Source: an uncultured Rivibacter sp. (GTDB lineage: Bacteria; Pseudomonadota; Gammaproteobacteria; Burkholderiales; Burkholderiaceae). From it: a stretch of 64,000 nt of DNA. The notes under the pieces are model-generated. The model ran no database searches, had not been told where the DNA came from, and worked only from the letters and a program-made list of their open reading frames with translations. The stretch covers positions 79,955 through 143,954 of the forward strand of contig CAMLLU010000006.1 of assembly GCA_946480925.1 (NCBI GenBank), written 5' to 3'. Within the stretch, counting starts at the first letter, position 1. Each line of letters opens with the position of its first letter. Position numbers and translations under genes: made by a program. Shown one piece after another: positions 54,673 through 64,000 of this stretch.

Positions 54673-56436
54673 ATGGACCTGAAGAACATGAAGCTGGGGA
54701 CCCGCCTCGGCTTTGGCTTTGCATCCGTGCTGCTGCTGATGATCGGCATGGCCGTCGTCGGTGCCATCCGCCTGAACGAGATCGTCTATCTCAACACCAA
54801 GCTCAACGCCGACTCGGACCGCCAGATGCTGGCGCTGCAATGGAAGGGCGAAACGCGCCTGAACCTCATGCGCACGATGGCGATCGGCAAGTCAGGCAAC
54901 CAGCAGGAGCTCTCGGCGTATCTGCAGCCGCAGATGAAGAACACGTCGGCCGAGATCACCGAGCTGCAGAAGAAGCTCGAAGCCATGGTGGCGAACGAGG
55001 CCGAGAAGAAACAGATGGACAACATCGCCGAGCGCCGCAAGGCCTACATCGGCCTGCGCAACAGCATCTTCGACGCCTTCAAGGCCGGTGACACCGCCGG
55101 CGCGCAGGCCCGGCTCGACAGCGAGCTGGCGCCGGCTTCCGACGCCTACCTCGCCGCGATCACCGCACTGGGCGATCACCTGGGCAACGAAGTGGCCACC
55201 GACAGCCCGCTGCTCGAAAGCAAGGCGAGCCAGGGCCGCTTCCTGCTGCTGGGCCTGGCGCTGGCCGCGCTGCTGGTGGGCGGCGTGCTGGCCTGGCTCA
55301 TCACGCGCTCGGTCACGCAGCCTCTGCGGCGCGCCATCGGCGCTGCCCACACCGTCGCGCAGGGCGACCTGTCGCAGGCCATCAGCAGCGACCGCGGCGA
55401 CGAAGTCGGCCAGCTGCTGAAGACCCTGGCCGACATGCAGCACAGCCTGCGCGAGATGGTCTCGGGCATTCGCCAGACCACCGAAAGCATCACCACCGCC
55501 AGCACCGAAATCGCCGCCGGCAACCAGGACCTCTCGGGCCGCACCGAGCAGGCTGCCAGCAACCTGCAGCAGACCGCTTCTTCGATGGAGCAGCTCACCG
55601 GCACGGTGAAGCAGACGGCCGATTCGGCCCGCACCGCCAACCAGTTGGTCTGCTCCGCTTCGGCCTCCGCGGCCAAGGGCGGCGAGGTGGTCTCCGAAGT
55701 CGTGGCCACGATGGACGAGATCAACGCCAGCTCGAAGAAGATCGCCGACATCATCGGCGTGATCGACGGCATCGCGTTCCAGACCAACATCCTCGCGTTG
55801 AACGCCGCGGTGGAAGCCGCCCGTGCCGGTGAACAAGGCCGCGGCTTCGCGGTGGTGGCCGGCGAAGTGCGCAGCCTCGCGCAACGCAGCGCCGAAGCGG
55901 CCAAGGAGATCAAGTCGCTGATCGGCGCTTCGGTCGAACGCGTGGAGACCGGCTCGAAGCTGGTGCAGGACGCGGGCAGCGCGATGGACGAGATCGTGGC
56001 CAGCGTGAAGCGGGTGAACGACATCATCGGCGAGATCACCGCCGCGGCTTCCGAGCAAAGCGACGGCATCGGCCAGGTCAACACCGCCGTCACCCAGCTC
56101 GACCATATGACGCAGCAGAACGCCGCGCTGGTGGAAGAAGGCGCCGCTGCCGCCGAAAGCCTGAAGGACCAGGCCTTCAAGCTGGCCGACGTGGTGGGCC
56201 GCTTCAAGCTGTCGGCCGAGGCCACCTGGCATGCGCGCTTCCACGCACAGGCCGCATCCAAGGCAGAGCCGGTGGTGGCCGTGGCCGCCGCCAAGCCTGC
56301 CGCACCCAAGGCGAAGAGCACGCCCGCCGCTGCCTCCGCTCTCGCTCCTGCCCATGCCCCGTCGCAACCCTCCGCGCCGCGCCAGACCGCCGCAGCTGTG
56401 CCGGCCGCGGCCGGCGACGACTGGGAAACCTTTTGA
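54673..56436 (+). CDS. Methyl-accepting chemotaxis protein
   Basis: The 587-residue receptor has TM1 (about 11-33), a four-helix-bundle periplasmic sensor, TM2 (about 188-212), HAMP, and a signalling hairpin with [20 protein letters not shown] (tip, about 368-387). The C-terminus ends GDDWETF, the pentapeptide-type tether (WETF) that docks CheR/CheB on high-abundance receptors. The start at 54673 is preceded by GGAGGTACCCC. It is the first of the receptor genes after cheW. The sensory ligand is not predictable. Confidence 0.95.
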   Translation: MDLKNMKLGTRLGFGFASVLLLMIGMAVVGAIRLNEIVYLNTKLNADSDRQMLALQWKGETRLNLMRTMAIGKSGNQQELSAYLQPQMKNTSAEITELQKKLEAMVANEAEKKQMDNIAERRKAYIGLRNSIFDAFKAGDTAGAQARLDSELAPASDAYLAAITALGDHLGNEVATDSPLLESKASQGRFLLLGLALAALLVGGVLAWLITRSVTQPLRRAIGAAHTVAQGDLSQAISSDRGDEVGQLLKTLADMQHSLREMVSGIRQTTESITTASTEIAAGNQDLSGRTEQAASNLQQTASSMEQLTGTVKQTADSARTANQLVCSASASAAKGGEVVSEVVATMDEINASSKKIADIIGVIDGIAFQTNILALNAAVEAARAGEQGRGFAVVAGEVRSLAQRSAEAAKEIKSLIGASVERVETGSKLVQDAGSAMDEIVASVKRVNDIIGEITAAASEQSDGIGQVNTAVTQLDHMTQQNAALVEEGAAAAESLKDQAFKLADVVGRFKLSAEATWHARFHAQAASKAEPVVAVAAAKPAAPKAKSTPAAASALAPAHAPSQPSAPRQTAAAVPAAAGDDWETF

Positions 56437-56468
56437 TCACAACAACAACCCGGCACCGAGGTAGACCC

Positions 56469-58232
56469 ATGAACTTCATCAGCTTGATGCGCAACTTCAC
56501 GATCCGCATGCGAATGATCGGTGCCATTGCGGTGGTGCTCGTGCTGTTGGCGCTGGTCGGCAGTGCCGGCCTGCTGGGGCTGTTCCGCACCGAACGGCTC
56601 AGCGAGGACTTCACCTCCCTCACCTACACCGCGACCATGCGCATGGGCGCGCTGCGCACGGCGATCGCCGACGTGCAGCGCAACGAGAAGGATCTCGTCA
56701 TCAATTACGAGAAGCCCGCTGAGATCGCACGCTACAAGGCCACCTGGACCAAGGCCCAGCAAGACGTGGCCGTGGCCGCCAAGGCGCTGGCCGAAAGCCA
56801 GCACGGCGCCGGTGCCGCACTGGTGGAGGAGATCGCCGCGCTGATGGCCACGCACGCCAACGAAGCCAAGCCGGTGATCGCGCAGCTCGAGGCGAGCGCC
56901 TACGACACCGCCACCGTGGCCAACCGCATGCTCGCGCGCGCCAAGGGATCCATGGAAAAGGCCGAGGCCAAGCTGGCCGAGCTGGAAGCCAAGCTCGCGG
57001 CCGATGCCAAGGCCGCCGGTGAAGCACGCGCCACCGCCGTCAACCAGACGGTCCTGTTGTTCGGCGCCGTGGTGGTGGCCGCCATTGCCATCGTGATCCC
57101 GTTGACGCTGCTGAACATGGTGTCGATCTGCCGGCCGATGGAAGAGGCCATGCAGCTGACCGCCGCCATCGCCAAGGGCGACCTCACGAAACACATCCAC
57201 AGCGCCGGCAAGGACGAAGCCGCGCGCATGCTGGCCGCGCTCGAAGAGATGCAGAACTCGCTGCGCAGCATGGTGAGCCAGGTGCGCCAGAGCACCGACA
57301 GCATCACCACCGCCAGCTCCGAGATCGCCGCCGGCAACCAGGATCTCTCGGGCCGCACCGAGCAGGCTGCCAGCAACCTGCAGCAGACCGCTTCTTCGAT
57401 GGAGCAGCTCACCGGCACGGTGAAGCAGACCGCCGATTCGGCGCACACCGCCAACCAGCTGGTCAGCTCCGCCTCGGCCTCCGCGGCCAAGGGCGGCGAA
57501 GTGGTGTCGCAGGTGGTGAGCACGATGGACGACATCACCGCGAGCTCGAAGAAGATCTCCGACATCATCGGCGTGATCGACGGCATCGCATTCCAGACCA
57601 ACATCCTCGCGTTGAACGCCGCGGTGGAAGCCGCGCGCGCCGGTGAACAGGGCCGCGGCTTCGCGGTGGTGGCCGGCGAGGTGCGCGGCCTCGCGCAGCG
57701 CAGTGCCGAAGCCGCCAAGGAGATCAAGTCGCTGATCGGCGCCTCCGTCGAGCGCGTCGAGACGGGTTCACGCCTCGTGCAGGACGCCGGTTCGACGATG
57801 GCCGAGATCGTGGCCAGCGTGAAGCGGGTGAACGACATCATCGGCGAGATCACCGCCGCGGCCAGCGAGCAGAGCAACGGCATCGGCCAGGTGAACACCG
57901 CCGTCACCCAGCTCGACCAGATGACGCAGCAGAACGCCGCGCTGGTGGAACAAAGCGCCGCGGCCGCGCAGTCGCTGAAAGACCAGGCCTTCAAGCTTTC
58001 CGACGTGGTGGGCCGTTTCAAGCTGTCGGCCGAGGCTGCCGCAGCGGCGGCCATCGCCCCGCGACAACCCGCCAAGGTGGAGCCGGCCATTGCCGCCGCA
58101 CCGAAGGCATTGCCTGCCGCAAAGCCTGCACCCGTCGCCAAGGCCGAGCCCGTTGTGGCTGCCGCTGCACCGGCAGTGCCGGTTGCCGTCGCCGCAGCCA
58201 AGGTGGCCGACGACGACTGGACCACGTTCTGA
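56469..58232 (+). CDS. Methyl-accepting chemotaxis protein
   Basis: The 587-residue receptor parallels the previous one, with TM1 about 18-38 ([20 protein letters not shown]), a four-helix-bundle ligand domain, TM2 about 191-215, HAMP and a nearly identical signalling domain. The tail, rich in Ala/Pro/Lys, ends DDWTTF, a variant of WETF with Thr at the Glu position that may bind CheR poorly. The start at 56469 has GAGG upstream. It is separated from the preceding receptor by 32 bp. Confidence 0.95.
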   Translation: MNFISLMRNFTIRMRMIGAIAVVLVLLALVGSAGLLGLFRTERLSEDFTSLTYTATMRMGALRTAIADVQRNEKDLVINYEKPAEIARYKATWTKAQQDVAVAAKALAESQHGAGAALVEEIAALMATHANEAKPVIAQLEASAYDTATVANRMLARAKGSMEKAEAKLAELEAKLAADAKAAGEARATAVNQTVLLFGAVVVAAIAIVIPLTLLNMVSICRPMEEAMQLTAAIAKGDLTKHIHSAGKDEAARMLAALEEMQNSLRSMVSQVRQSTDSITTASSEIAAGNQDLSGRTEQAASNLQQTASSMEQLTGTVKQTADSAHTANQLVSSASASAAKGGEVVSQVVSTMDDITASSKKISDIIGVIDGIAFQTNILALNAAVEAARAGEQGRGFAVVAGEVRGLAQRSAEAAKEIKSLIGASVERVETGSRLVQDAGSTMAEIVASVKRVNDIIGEITAAASEQSNGIGQVNTAVTQLDQMTQQNAALVEQSAAAAQSLKDQAFKLSDVVGRFKLSAEAAAAAAIAPRQPAKVEPAIAAAPKALPAAKPAPVAKAEPVVAAAAPAVPVAVAAAKVADDDWTTF

Positions 58233-58263
58233 GTACACCGCAGCCCACGACCGTTCCTGTCCC

Positions 58264-58284
58264 GCTGCCGGCCCGACCGGCAGC
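58264..58284 (+). repeat. Perfect 8-bp-stem hairpin between receptor genes
   Basis: GCTGCCGG-CCCGA-CCGGCAGC lies in the spacer before the third receptor gene. No T-run follows, so an RNA stability or processing element is as likely as an attenuator. Confidence 0.6.
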
Positions 58285-58302
58285 ACGCATTCGAAGCACG
58301 CC

Positions 58303-60069
58303 ATGTTCAAGAACCTCGCTTTCAAACAGAAGATCGTGTTGCTCGTCAGCGTGGCCATCGCGGGCCTGCTGATGCTGAGCGCGGTCGCGGTGCTGCAGAT
58401 CAGGTCCTACATCGCCGAGGGCCGGCAAGGCCAGCTGGTGGCGGCCGTGCAGTCGGCCTACAGCATCGTGACCGCCTACCAGGCCAAGGCCGCGTCGGGC
58501 GCCATGAGCGTTGAAGACGCGCAGAAAGCCGCCAAGGAGGCACTGCGCCTGTCGCGCTACGGCGGCGCCGACGGCAAGGCCGACTACTTCTACATCTGGA
58601 ACACCGACGGCGTCGGCGTGATGCACCCCATCAAGCCCGAGTGGGAAGGCCAGCCGATGGTCGGCAAGGTGAAAGACGCCAGCGGCGCGGACGTCATCAA
58701 GGCCATCGTCGACGGCGCCAACCAGAGCAAGGACGGCCGCGCCTTCGTGCACACCAACTTCCCGCGCCCGGGCAAGACCGAGCCGGTGTCCAAGCTGCAA
58801 TACGTGGAGCGGGTTCCCGGCTGGAACTGGATCGTCGGCTCGGGCCTGTACATGGACGACGTGGGCGTGGCCATGCGTGAAGCGCTGTGGAGCGTGCTGG
58901 CGGTGGTGGTTGCGGTGCTGCTGCTCATCACCGGCATCGGCTACGTGGTGGTGCGCAGCGTGCTGAACCAGATCGGCGGCGAACCTTCCGAGGCGATGGT
59001 CGTGATGTCGGAAGTGGCACGCGGCAACCTCGCGGTGGACCTGCACAACCCGAAGCCTGGCAGCCTGCTCGCCGCGCTGTCGGACATGCTGAACTCGCTG
59101 CGCAACACGGTGGCCCAGGTGCGCCAGAGCACCGACAGCATCACGGTGGCCAGCACCGAGATCGCTACGGGCAACCAGGACTTGTCGAGCCGCACCGAGC
59201 AGGCCGCCAGCAACCTGCAGCAGACCGCTTCGTCGATGGAGCAACTCACCGGCACGGTGAAGCAGACGGCCGATTCGGCGCGCACGGCGAACCAGCTCGC
59301 CTCTTCAGCCTCTGCTTCCGCAGCCAAGGGCGGCCAGGTGGTGGCACAGGTCGTGTCCACGATGGACGAGATCAACGCCAGCTCCAAGAAGATCGCCGAC
59401 ATCATCGGCGTCATCGACGGCATCGCCTTCCAGACCAACATCCTCGCGTTGAACGCCGCGGTGGAAGCGGCCCGGGCCGGCGAGCAAGGCCGCGGCTTCG
59501 CGGTGGTGGCCGGTGAGGTGCGCAACCTCGCTCAGCGCAGTGCGCAGGCTGCCAAGGAGATCAAGAGCCTGATCGGTGCCAGCGTTGAACGTGTCGAAAC
59601 CGGCTCGAAGCTGGTGCAGGACGCTGGCAGCACGATGCAGGAGATCGTGGCCAGCGTGGCGCGCGTGAACGACATCATCGGTGAGATCACCGCCGCGGCT
59701 TCCGAGCAGAGCGACGGCATCGGCCAGGTGAACACCGCCGTCACCCAGCTCGACCAGATGACGCAGCAAAACGCTGCACTGGTGGAAGAAAGCGCCGCCG
59801 CAGCCGCCTCCTTGCGCGAACAGGCGCAGAAGCTCGCGGCCGCCGTGGCGGTGTTCCGCCTCGGCCAGGCTCAACAGCAAGCCGGCCTGGCCATCGCCCG
59901 TGCGCAGCACACCAGCAGCAGCATCGTCGCCAGGCCGGCCGCCACGCCGCCCAAGGCCGCAGTGCCGCCGCAGCCGCGCGCCATCGCCCCGAAGGCAGCC
60001 ACCCCTGCCCCTGCGCCGCTGCCACAAGCCCCGGCTGCCAAAGATGACACGGACTGGGAGACCTTCTGA
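58303..60069 (+). CDS. Methyl-accepting chemotaxis protein with Cache sensor
   Basis: The 588-residue receptor has TM1 (about 9-30) and a periplasmic single-Cache-type domain (about 35-185). The latter has [20 protein letters not shown] and [22 protein letters not shown]2 (about 192-216), HAMP and the common signalling hairpin follow. It ends TDWETF, a CheR/CheB tether. Its sensor is quite different from the two receptors before it, so ligand range is broadened. No strong Shine-Dalgarno sequence precedes the ATG at 58303, so translation may be weak or coupled. Confidence 0.94.
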   Translation: MFKNLAFKQKIVLLVSVAIAGLLMLSAVAVLQIRSYIAEGRQGQLVAAVQSAYSIVTAYQAKAASGAMSVEDAQKAAKEALRLSRYGGADGKADYFYIWNTDGVGVMHPIKPEWEGQPMVGKVKDASGADVIKAIVDGANQSKDGRAFVHTNFPRPGKTEPVSKLQYVERVPGWNWIVGSGLYMDDVGVAMREALWSVLAVVVAVLLLITGIGYVVVRSVLNQIGGEPSEAMVVMSEVARGNLAVDLHNPKPGSLLAALSDMLNSLRNTVAQVRQSTDSITVASTEIATGNQDLSSRTEQAASNLQQTASSMEQLTGTVKQTADSARTANQLASSASASAAKGGQVVAQVVSTMDEINASSKKIADIIGVIDGIAFQTNILALNAAVEAARAGEQGRGFAVVAGEVRNLAQRSAQAAKEIKSLIGASVERVETGSKLVQDAGSTMQEIVASVARVNDIIGEITAAASEQSDGIGQVNTAVTQLDQMTQQNAALVEESAAAAASLREQAQKLAAAVAVFRLGQAQQQAGLAIARAQHTSSSIVARPAATPPKAAVPPQPRAIAPKAATPAPAPLPQAPAAKDDTDWETF

Positions 60070-60178
60070 AGTGCCAGCGCGCTTCAGTTCCGGCATCCAC
60101 GTCCGATAACCGTTTGCAGGGCTCGCTGTTTGCCGCGGCCCGGCAAACCTGCCCAGCAAAATCCAGGAGGTTCACGCC

Positions 60179-60706
60179 ATGAACATGAACGATGCCGCCC
60201 TCGTCGCCCGTCACGAGTCTGCCCGCGCGCAGGCCGCAGCCATGCCGCAGGCCCACGCCGGCGGCGAGTTCCTGACCTTCCGCCTCGGTGCCGAGGAGTA
60301 CGGCATCGACATCCTGCGCGTGCAGGAGATCCGTTCCTACGAGCAGCCCACCCGAATCGCCAACGCACCGGCCTTCCTGAAGGGCGTGGTCAACCTGCGC
60401 GGCGTGATCGTGCCCATCGTCGACCTGCGCGTGAAGTTCGGCTGCGAGAGCGTCGAGTTCAACAGCTTCACCGTCGTGATCGTGCTCAACGTGAAGGGCC
60501 GCGTGCTGGGTGCCGTGGTCGACTCGGTGAGCGACGTGATGGAGCTGTCCGGCGAGATGGTGAAGCCCGCGCCCGAGATCAGCGCCGCGGTGGACATGAG
60601 CTACATCACCGGCATCGCCAACGCCGGCGAGCGCATGTTGATCCTCACCGACATCGAAGCGTTGATGAGCAGCGAAGAGATGGGGCTGATCGACAGCGCC
60701 GTCTGA
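60179..60706 (+). CDS. cheW: Second CheW adaptor protein
   Basis: The 175-residue CheW paralogue has [40 protein letters not shown] and [20 protein letters not shown]. It differs from the copy at 54146 by an extra 18-residue N-terminal stretch and several core changes. AGGAGG precedes the ATG. It lies in the receptor part of the cluster, so it may serve a subset of receptors or a second array. Confidence 0.95.
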   Translation: MNMNDAALVARHESARAQAAAMPQAHAGGEFLTFRLGAEEYGIDILRVQEIRSYEQPTRIANAPAFLKGVVNLRGVIVPIVDLRVKFGCESVEFNSFTVVIVLNVKGRVLGAVVDSVSDVMELSGEMVKPAPEISAAVDMSYITGIANAGERMLILTDIEALMSSEEMGLIDSAV

Positions 60707-60808
60707 CGCCGCCGCACACCATCTCGCTCCCGGTGTGATGCGCGTGCACCGGAGCAGCAAGCTGCCGGGCGCCGCGCCCGCTTCAAGCGCCACAACGAGA
60801 GAAGCACC

Positions 60809-61117
60809 ATGAAGCTCGCCAGCTGGGCCAGCATGTCGGTCGCCAGGAAGATCTCCATCGTTGGCAGCGTCAGCCTGTTCGTGGTGCTCATGACCATCAG
60901 CACGGCAATGAGCGCGGCGGGCACCCTGCTGGGCAAGCAGCACCCCGCCCACGCGGCGGTGATGAGGGAACAGGCTCATCGCCTGGCCGAGGTGCTGGCG
61001 GCGTTCAAGCTCCCGGCTGACGCATGGCGGCCATGCAGCACACCGCCTCAGCGGCGCCCGGGCCTGCGCCCCCAGGGATCCAAGCGTGAGGCTCCAGATA
61101 GCGTCAACAGGCCCTAG
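60809..61117 (+). pseudogene. Collapsed receptor gene remnant
   Basis: The 102-codon frame has a receptor-like N-terminus (MKLASWASMSVARKISIVGS, one membrane helix). It then jumps to the tail of a signalling domain ([20 protein letters not shown]), which in intact receptors follows about 450 residues later. The end (about 28 residues) is not receptor sequence and overlaps the spacer of the next gene. An internal deletion between receptor copies is the simplest explanation. A GAGAGAAG in front of the ATG means it might still be translated as a small membrane peptide. Confidence 0.7.
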
Positions 61118-61175
61118 CGGTTCCATTTCTCCATGCCCCTCGCGACCGCTTCACCACAACACGGAACAACAAAAC

Positions 61176-62708
61176 ATGAAGCTTCGTACCGCACTGTCCT
61201 TGCTGCTGGCATGCAGCATCGGCACGGCCCTGTGCCTGGGGGGCACCACGCTGTGGAGCGCACGGCAGCTCGATGCCAGCACGCAGCGCGCACTGGTGGC
61301 CAAGGACGTGACCGCCGACATCCTGCCGCCGCCGATGTACCTCATCGAGGCGCGGCTGGTGCTGTCGCAGCTCATCGAAGGCAGCATGCCGCTGGCCACG
61401 GCGACCAGCGAACTCGAGCGGCTCGAGAAGGAATACCTCGCACGCGTGCAGTACTGGCAGCAGCACCCGCCCTACGGGCTGGAGCGCGAACTGCTCGGGG
61501 CCCAGCACGACGCCGCGGTCAGGTTCCTGGCCGATGCCAGGGCCAAGGTGCTGGCCGCCGCCGCGCGAGGCGACGCCGAAGCGGCCAGGGCCGCCTTGGG
61601 TGACGTGCATGCGCTCTACCTCGCACACCGCAAGGGTGTCGATGACACCGTGAAGGCTTCGGGCGTGTTTGCCGAAGCCTCGATGAACGAGTTCGGGCAG
61701 GTGCAGCAGCTGTCGGTGTGGCTCACCGTGGCCATGACGCTGCTGGGCACCGCACTGCTGGGTGGGCTCACGCTGCTGGCTCGCCGCACCGTGCTGCGCA
61801 GCATCGGTGCCGAACCGCAGGATCTGGCGGCGCGCTCGGCCGCCATCGCCGGGGGCGATCTCACGCAGGCGATCGACACGCCGCATGCCGACAGCATCGC
61901 CGGCTCGATGGAACGCATGCGCGCCAGCCTGGCAGGGCTCATCGGCGCCGCGCTGCAGAACACGCAGCACATGGTGGCCTGCTCGGGCGAGCTGGCCCAG
62001 GGCAACCGCAACCTCAGCGAGCGCACCGAGCAGGCCGCCAGCAACCTGCAGCAGACGGCCAGCTCGATGGAGCAGCTCGGCGGCACCGTCAAGCAGACCG
62101 TGGATGCCGCTCACGTGGCGCGCCAACTCGCCGGCACGGCCTCCGCCGCGGCCACGCAAGGCGGCACGGTGGTGGGCCAGGTGGTGACCACCATGGAAGA
62201 GATCAGCGCCAGCTCGAAGAAGATCACCGACATCATCGGCGTGATCGACAGCATTGCGTTCCAGACGAACATCCTCGCGCTCAACGCCGCGGTGGAGGCC
62301 GCACGCGCCGGCGAGCAGGGGCGCGGCTTCGCGGTGGTGGCCGCCGAGGTGCGCACGCTGGCACAACGCAGCGCCCAGGCGGCCCGCGAGATCAAGTCGC
62401 TCATCGGTGCGAGCGTCGAGAAGACCGACTCCGGCGCACGCCTGGTGCAGGACGCGGGCGCCGCGATGGAGCAGATCGTCGAATCGGTGCACCGCGTGAC
62501 CGAGGTGATCGGCGAGATCTCGACGGCTGCGGCCGAACAGCACGACGGCATCGGCCAGGTGATCACCGCGGTGAACCGCCTGGACGACATGACGCAGCAG
62601 AACTCGGCACTGGCCGAGCAATCCATCACAGCCACCGAAACCCTGAAGGACCAGGCCGGGAAACTGGCACAGGTCTTGAGTGACTTCCGCCTGACGCACG
62701 CCACGTAA
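61176..62708 (+). CDS. Methyl-accepting chemotaxis protein
   Basis: The 510-residue receptor has TM1 (about 7-27, [20 protein letters not shown]), a helical periplasmic sensor, TM2 (about 180-203) and a HAMP-like linker ([19 protein letters not shown]). The signalling hairpin is the familiar one, with [20 protein letters not shown]. It stops at [10 protein letters not shown] and lacks the Ala/Pro-rich tail and WETF tether of the first three receptors. The start giving MKLRTALS has no clear Shine-Dalgarno sequence, and an in-frame ATG upstream (61086) lies in the tail of the remnant gene. Confidence 0.93.
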   Translation: MKLRTALSLLLACSIGTALCLGGTTLWSARQLDASTQRALVAKDVTADILPPPMYLIEARLVLSQLIEGSMPLATATSELERLEKEYLARVQYWQQHPPYGLERELLGAQHDAAVRFLADARAKVLAAAARGDAEAARAALGDVHALYLAHRKGVDDTVKASGVFAEASMNEFGQVQQLSVWLTVAMTLLGTALLGGLTLLARRTVLRSIGAEPQDLAARSAAIAGGDLTQAIDTPHADSIAGSMERMRASLAGLIGAALQNTQHMVACSGELAQGNRNLSERTEQAASNLQQTASSMEQLGGTVKQTVDAAHVARQLAGTASAAATQGGTVVGQVVTTMEEISASSKKITDIIGVIDSIAFQTNILALNAAVEAARAGEQGRGFAVVAAEVRTLAQRSAQAAREIKSLIGASVEKTDSGARLVQDAGAAMEQIVESVHRVTEVIGEISTAAAEQHDGIGQVITAVNRLDDMTQQNSALAEQSITATETLKDQAGKLAQVLSDFRLTHAT

Positions 62709-62739
62709 ACACATCCTTTCTCCAACGGACCATCGCACC

Positions 62740-64000
62740 ATGAAGCAGTTGTTGAGGCGTCTGTCCATCCGCCACCGCCTGTATGCCTGTGTGGCCTTCA
62801 TCGCCGTGCTGACGCTGGGCCTCGCGGCCTGGACGCAGTTCTCGCATCGCAGTTCGCTCGCCGCGCTGGAAGCGGTGCTCGACGCCGAGCAAGATGCGGC
62901 AACCCAGGTAGGTGCCCTGCGCACGGGGCTCGCGCAGCTGCACGAATACGAAATGAGCATGATGCTCAATGCCAGCAACACGCTGGAGGTCGATCGCTTC
63001 AACGGCCTGTGGAAGAAGGAGCTGAAGACGCTCAAGGAAGGCCTGACGGCACTGGGCAGCGAGCAAGCCAAGGCCGCCGCCGCAGCGCTGGCCGAATACG
63101 AAAAGGTCATCGCGCCGATCGCGCAGCAGCTGGTGGGCGCCACCATGGACGCCAGCGTGGCATCGGCCTACGCCGCCAATGCCGCGCCGCACCTGGCCTC
63201 GGCCGCCAGGAACATGGACACGCTGGTGCAGCAGGCCCAGCAGACGATGGCCGCCACGCGCGCCGACGTGAAGCGCAGCGGCAACGTACAAGGCACTCTG
63301 ACCGCCGTGCTCGGTGTTGCGGCCGTGGTGCTGGTGGCCCTGGTGCTGTGGCTCACGCAGCGCTCGATCTGCGAGCCGATCGACCAGGCCAAGGCGCTGG
63401 CCGCGCGCATTGCCGAAGGCGACCTCACGGGCGACATGCAGCCCGAAGGGCACGACGAAGCGGCCGAGCTGCTGCGCACGCTGCTGGCCATGCAGGTGAG
63501 CCTGCGCAACATCGTGGCGCAGGTACAGCAGTCCACCGACAACATCACCAACGCGAGCACCGAGATCGCCACCGGCAACCAGGATCTGTCGAGCCGCACC
63601 GAGCAGGCCGCGAGCAGCCTGCAGCAGACCGCCAGCTCGATGGAGCAGCTCACCGGCACGGTGAAGCAGACCGCCGATTCGGCTCGCACAGCGAACCAGC
63701 TCGCCTCTTCAGCCTCTGCTTCGGCAGCCAAGGGCGGCCAGGTCGTGTCGCAGGTGGTGAGCACCATGGACGAGATCACCGCCAGCTCGAAGAAGATCTC
63801 CGACATCATCGGTGTGATCGACGGCATCGCCTTCCAGACCAACATCCTCGCGTTGAACGCCGCGGTGGAAGCCGCACGTGCCGGTGAGCAAGGCCGCGGC
63901 TTCGCGGTGGTGGCCGGTGAGGTGCGCAGCCTCGCGCAGCGCAGCGCCGAAGCTGCCAAGGAGATCAAGGCGCTGATCGGCCGCTCGGTCGAGAAGGTGG
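62740..64000 (+). CDS. Methyl-accepting chemotaxis protein, 3' end outside window
   Basis: At least 420 residues are present, starting [22 protein letters not shown]1 (about 16-33), a four-helix-bundle-type sensor ([20 protein letters not shown]), TM2 (about 190-212), HAMP and most of the signalling hairpin are present, with the tip [20 protein letters not shown]. The C-terminus, and so whether it has a WETF tether, is not visible. No cheR or cheB has appeared by the window edge. Confidence 0.93.
   Translation, partial: MKQLLRRLSIRHRLYACVAFIAVLTLGLAAWTQFSHRSSLAALEAVLDAEQDAATQVGALRTGLAQLHEYEMSMMLNASNTLEVDRFNGLWKKELKTLKEGLTALGSEQAKAAAAALAEYEKVIAPIAQQLVGATMDASVASAYAANAAPHLASAARNMDTLVQQAQQTMAATRADVKRSGNVQGTLTAVLGVAAVVLVALVLWLTQRSICEPIDQAKALAARIAEGDLTGDMQPEGHDEAAELLRTLLAMQVSLRNIVAQVQQSTDNITNASTEIATGNQDLSSRTEQAASSLQQTASSMEQLTGTVKQTADSARTANQLASSASASAAKGGQVVSQVVSTMDEITASSKKISDIIGVIDGIAFQTNILALNAAVEAARAGEQGRGFAVVAGEVRSLAQRSAEAAKEIKALIGRSVEKV

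Larger units (their letters stand above)
55500..64000 (+). repeat. Signalling-domain DNA repeats across the receptor genes
   Basis: Five copies of a roughly 0.7-kb coding block (about 55500-56220, 57300-58030, 59140-59830, 62000-62700, 63540 to the edge) are highly similar. They share runs such as ACCGAGCAGGC and GAACGCCGCGGTGGAAGC. Same-strand copies this close are substrates for unequal recombination, and the collapsed gene at 60809 fits that. Confidence 0.85.

Noticed and set aside
55176..57446. Long minus-strand frame opposite receptor genes
   Set aside because: Mirror of conserved receptor codons; no plausible product.

Overview
The window is a G+C-rich bacterial chromosome segment with no rRNA, tRNA, CRISPR array or intact insertion sequence that I could recognise. 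The glnA-ntrB-ntrC block, a large cheA/cheW/receptor cluster, EmrAB-NodT efflux genes and the protein styles all point to Burkholderiales (Rubrivivax/Leptothrix/Rhizobacter-like). That placement is an inference from gene content.

Region 1-18 kb is a patchwork of small stress, detoxification and efflux units, each next to its own regulator. It holds a partial tautomerase-like gene, a TetR regulator and an alpha/beta hydrolase that appear to share an 18-bp operator. Next come a flavodoxin and a quinone oxidoreductase beside a second TetR gene, then pirin and DoxX genes beside a frameshifted LysR gene. PPK2, a TPR lipoprotein and two 2OG-Fe(II) oxygenases (AlkB and a prolyl-hydroxylase-like protein) follow. 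The last unit is a tripartite nodT-emrA-emrB pump with a divergent MarR gene, followed by an ABC exporter. A 162-bp palindromic element sits between emrA and emrB.

Region 18-39 kb starts with an OmpA-like lipoprotein and thyA and ends with folA-xthA. Between thyA and folA, on the opposite strand, lies an 18-kb contact-dependent-inhibition (CDI)-type island: cdiB (outer-membrane exporter), a HlyC-like acyltransferase, a 4910-residue CdiA effector, and a small, visibly A+T-richer gene in the immunity position. A doubly frameshifted lipoprotein gene lies just beyond it. The CdiA C-terminal toxin and its putative immunity protein are the most likely undescribed elements here.

Region 39-51 kb carries a pair of exported proteins of unknown role, then glnA, a DUF4124 protein and ntrB-ntrC. 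A sigma-54 promoter and an NtrC site lie upstream of glnA. A CinA-N-like protein, an EI24-type membrane protein and a coupled NarL-type two-component pair follow.

Region 51-64 kb is a chemotaxis operon: a small CheZ-like protein, cheY, cheA, cheW, three receptors, a second cheW, a collapsed receptor remnant, and two more receptors, the last cut by the window edge. The receptor signalling domains are close DNA repeats of each other. cheR, cheB and cheD are not in view.
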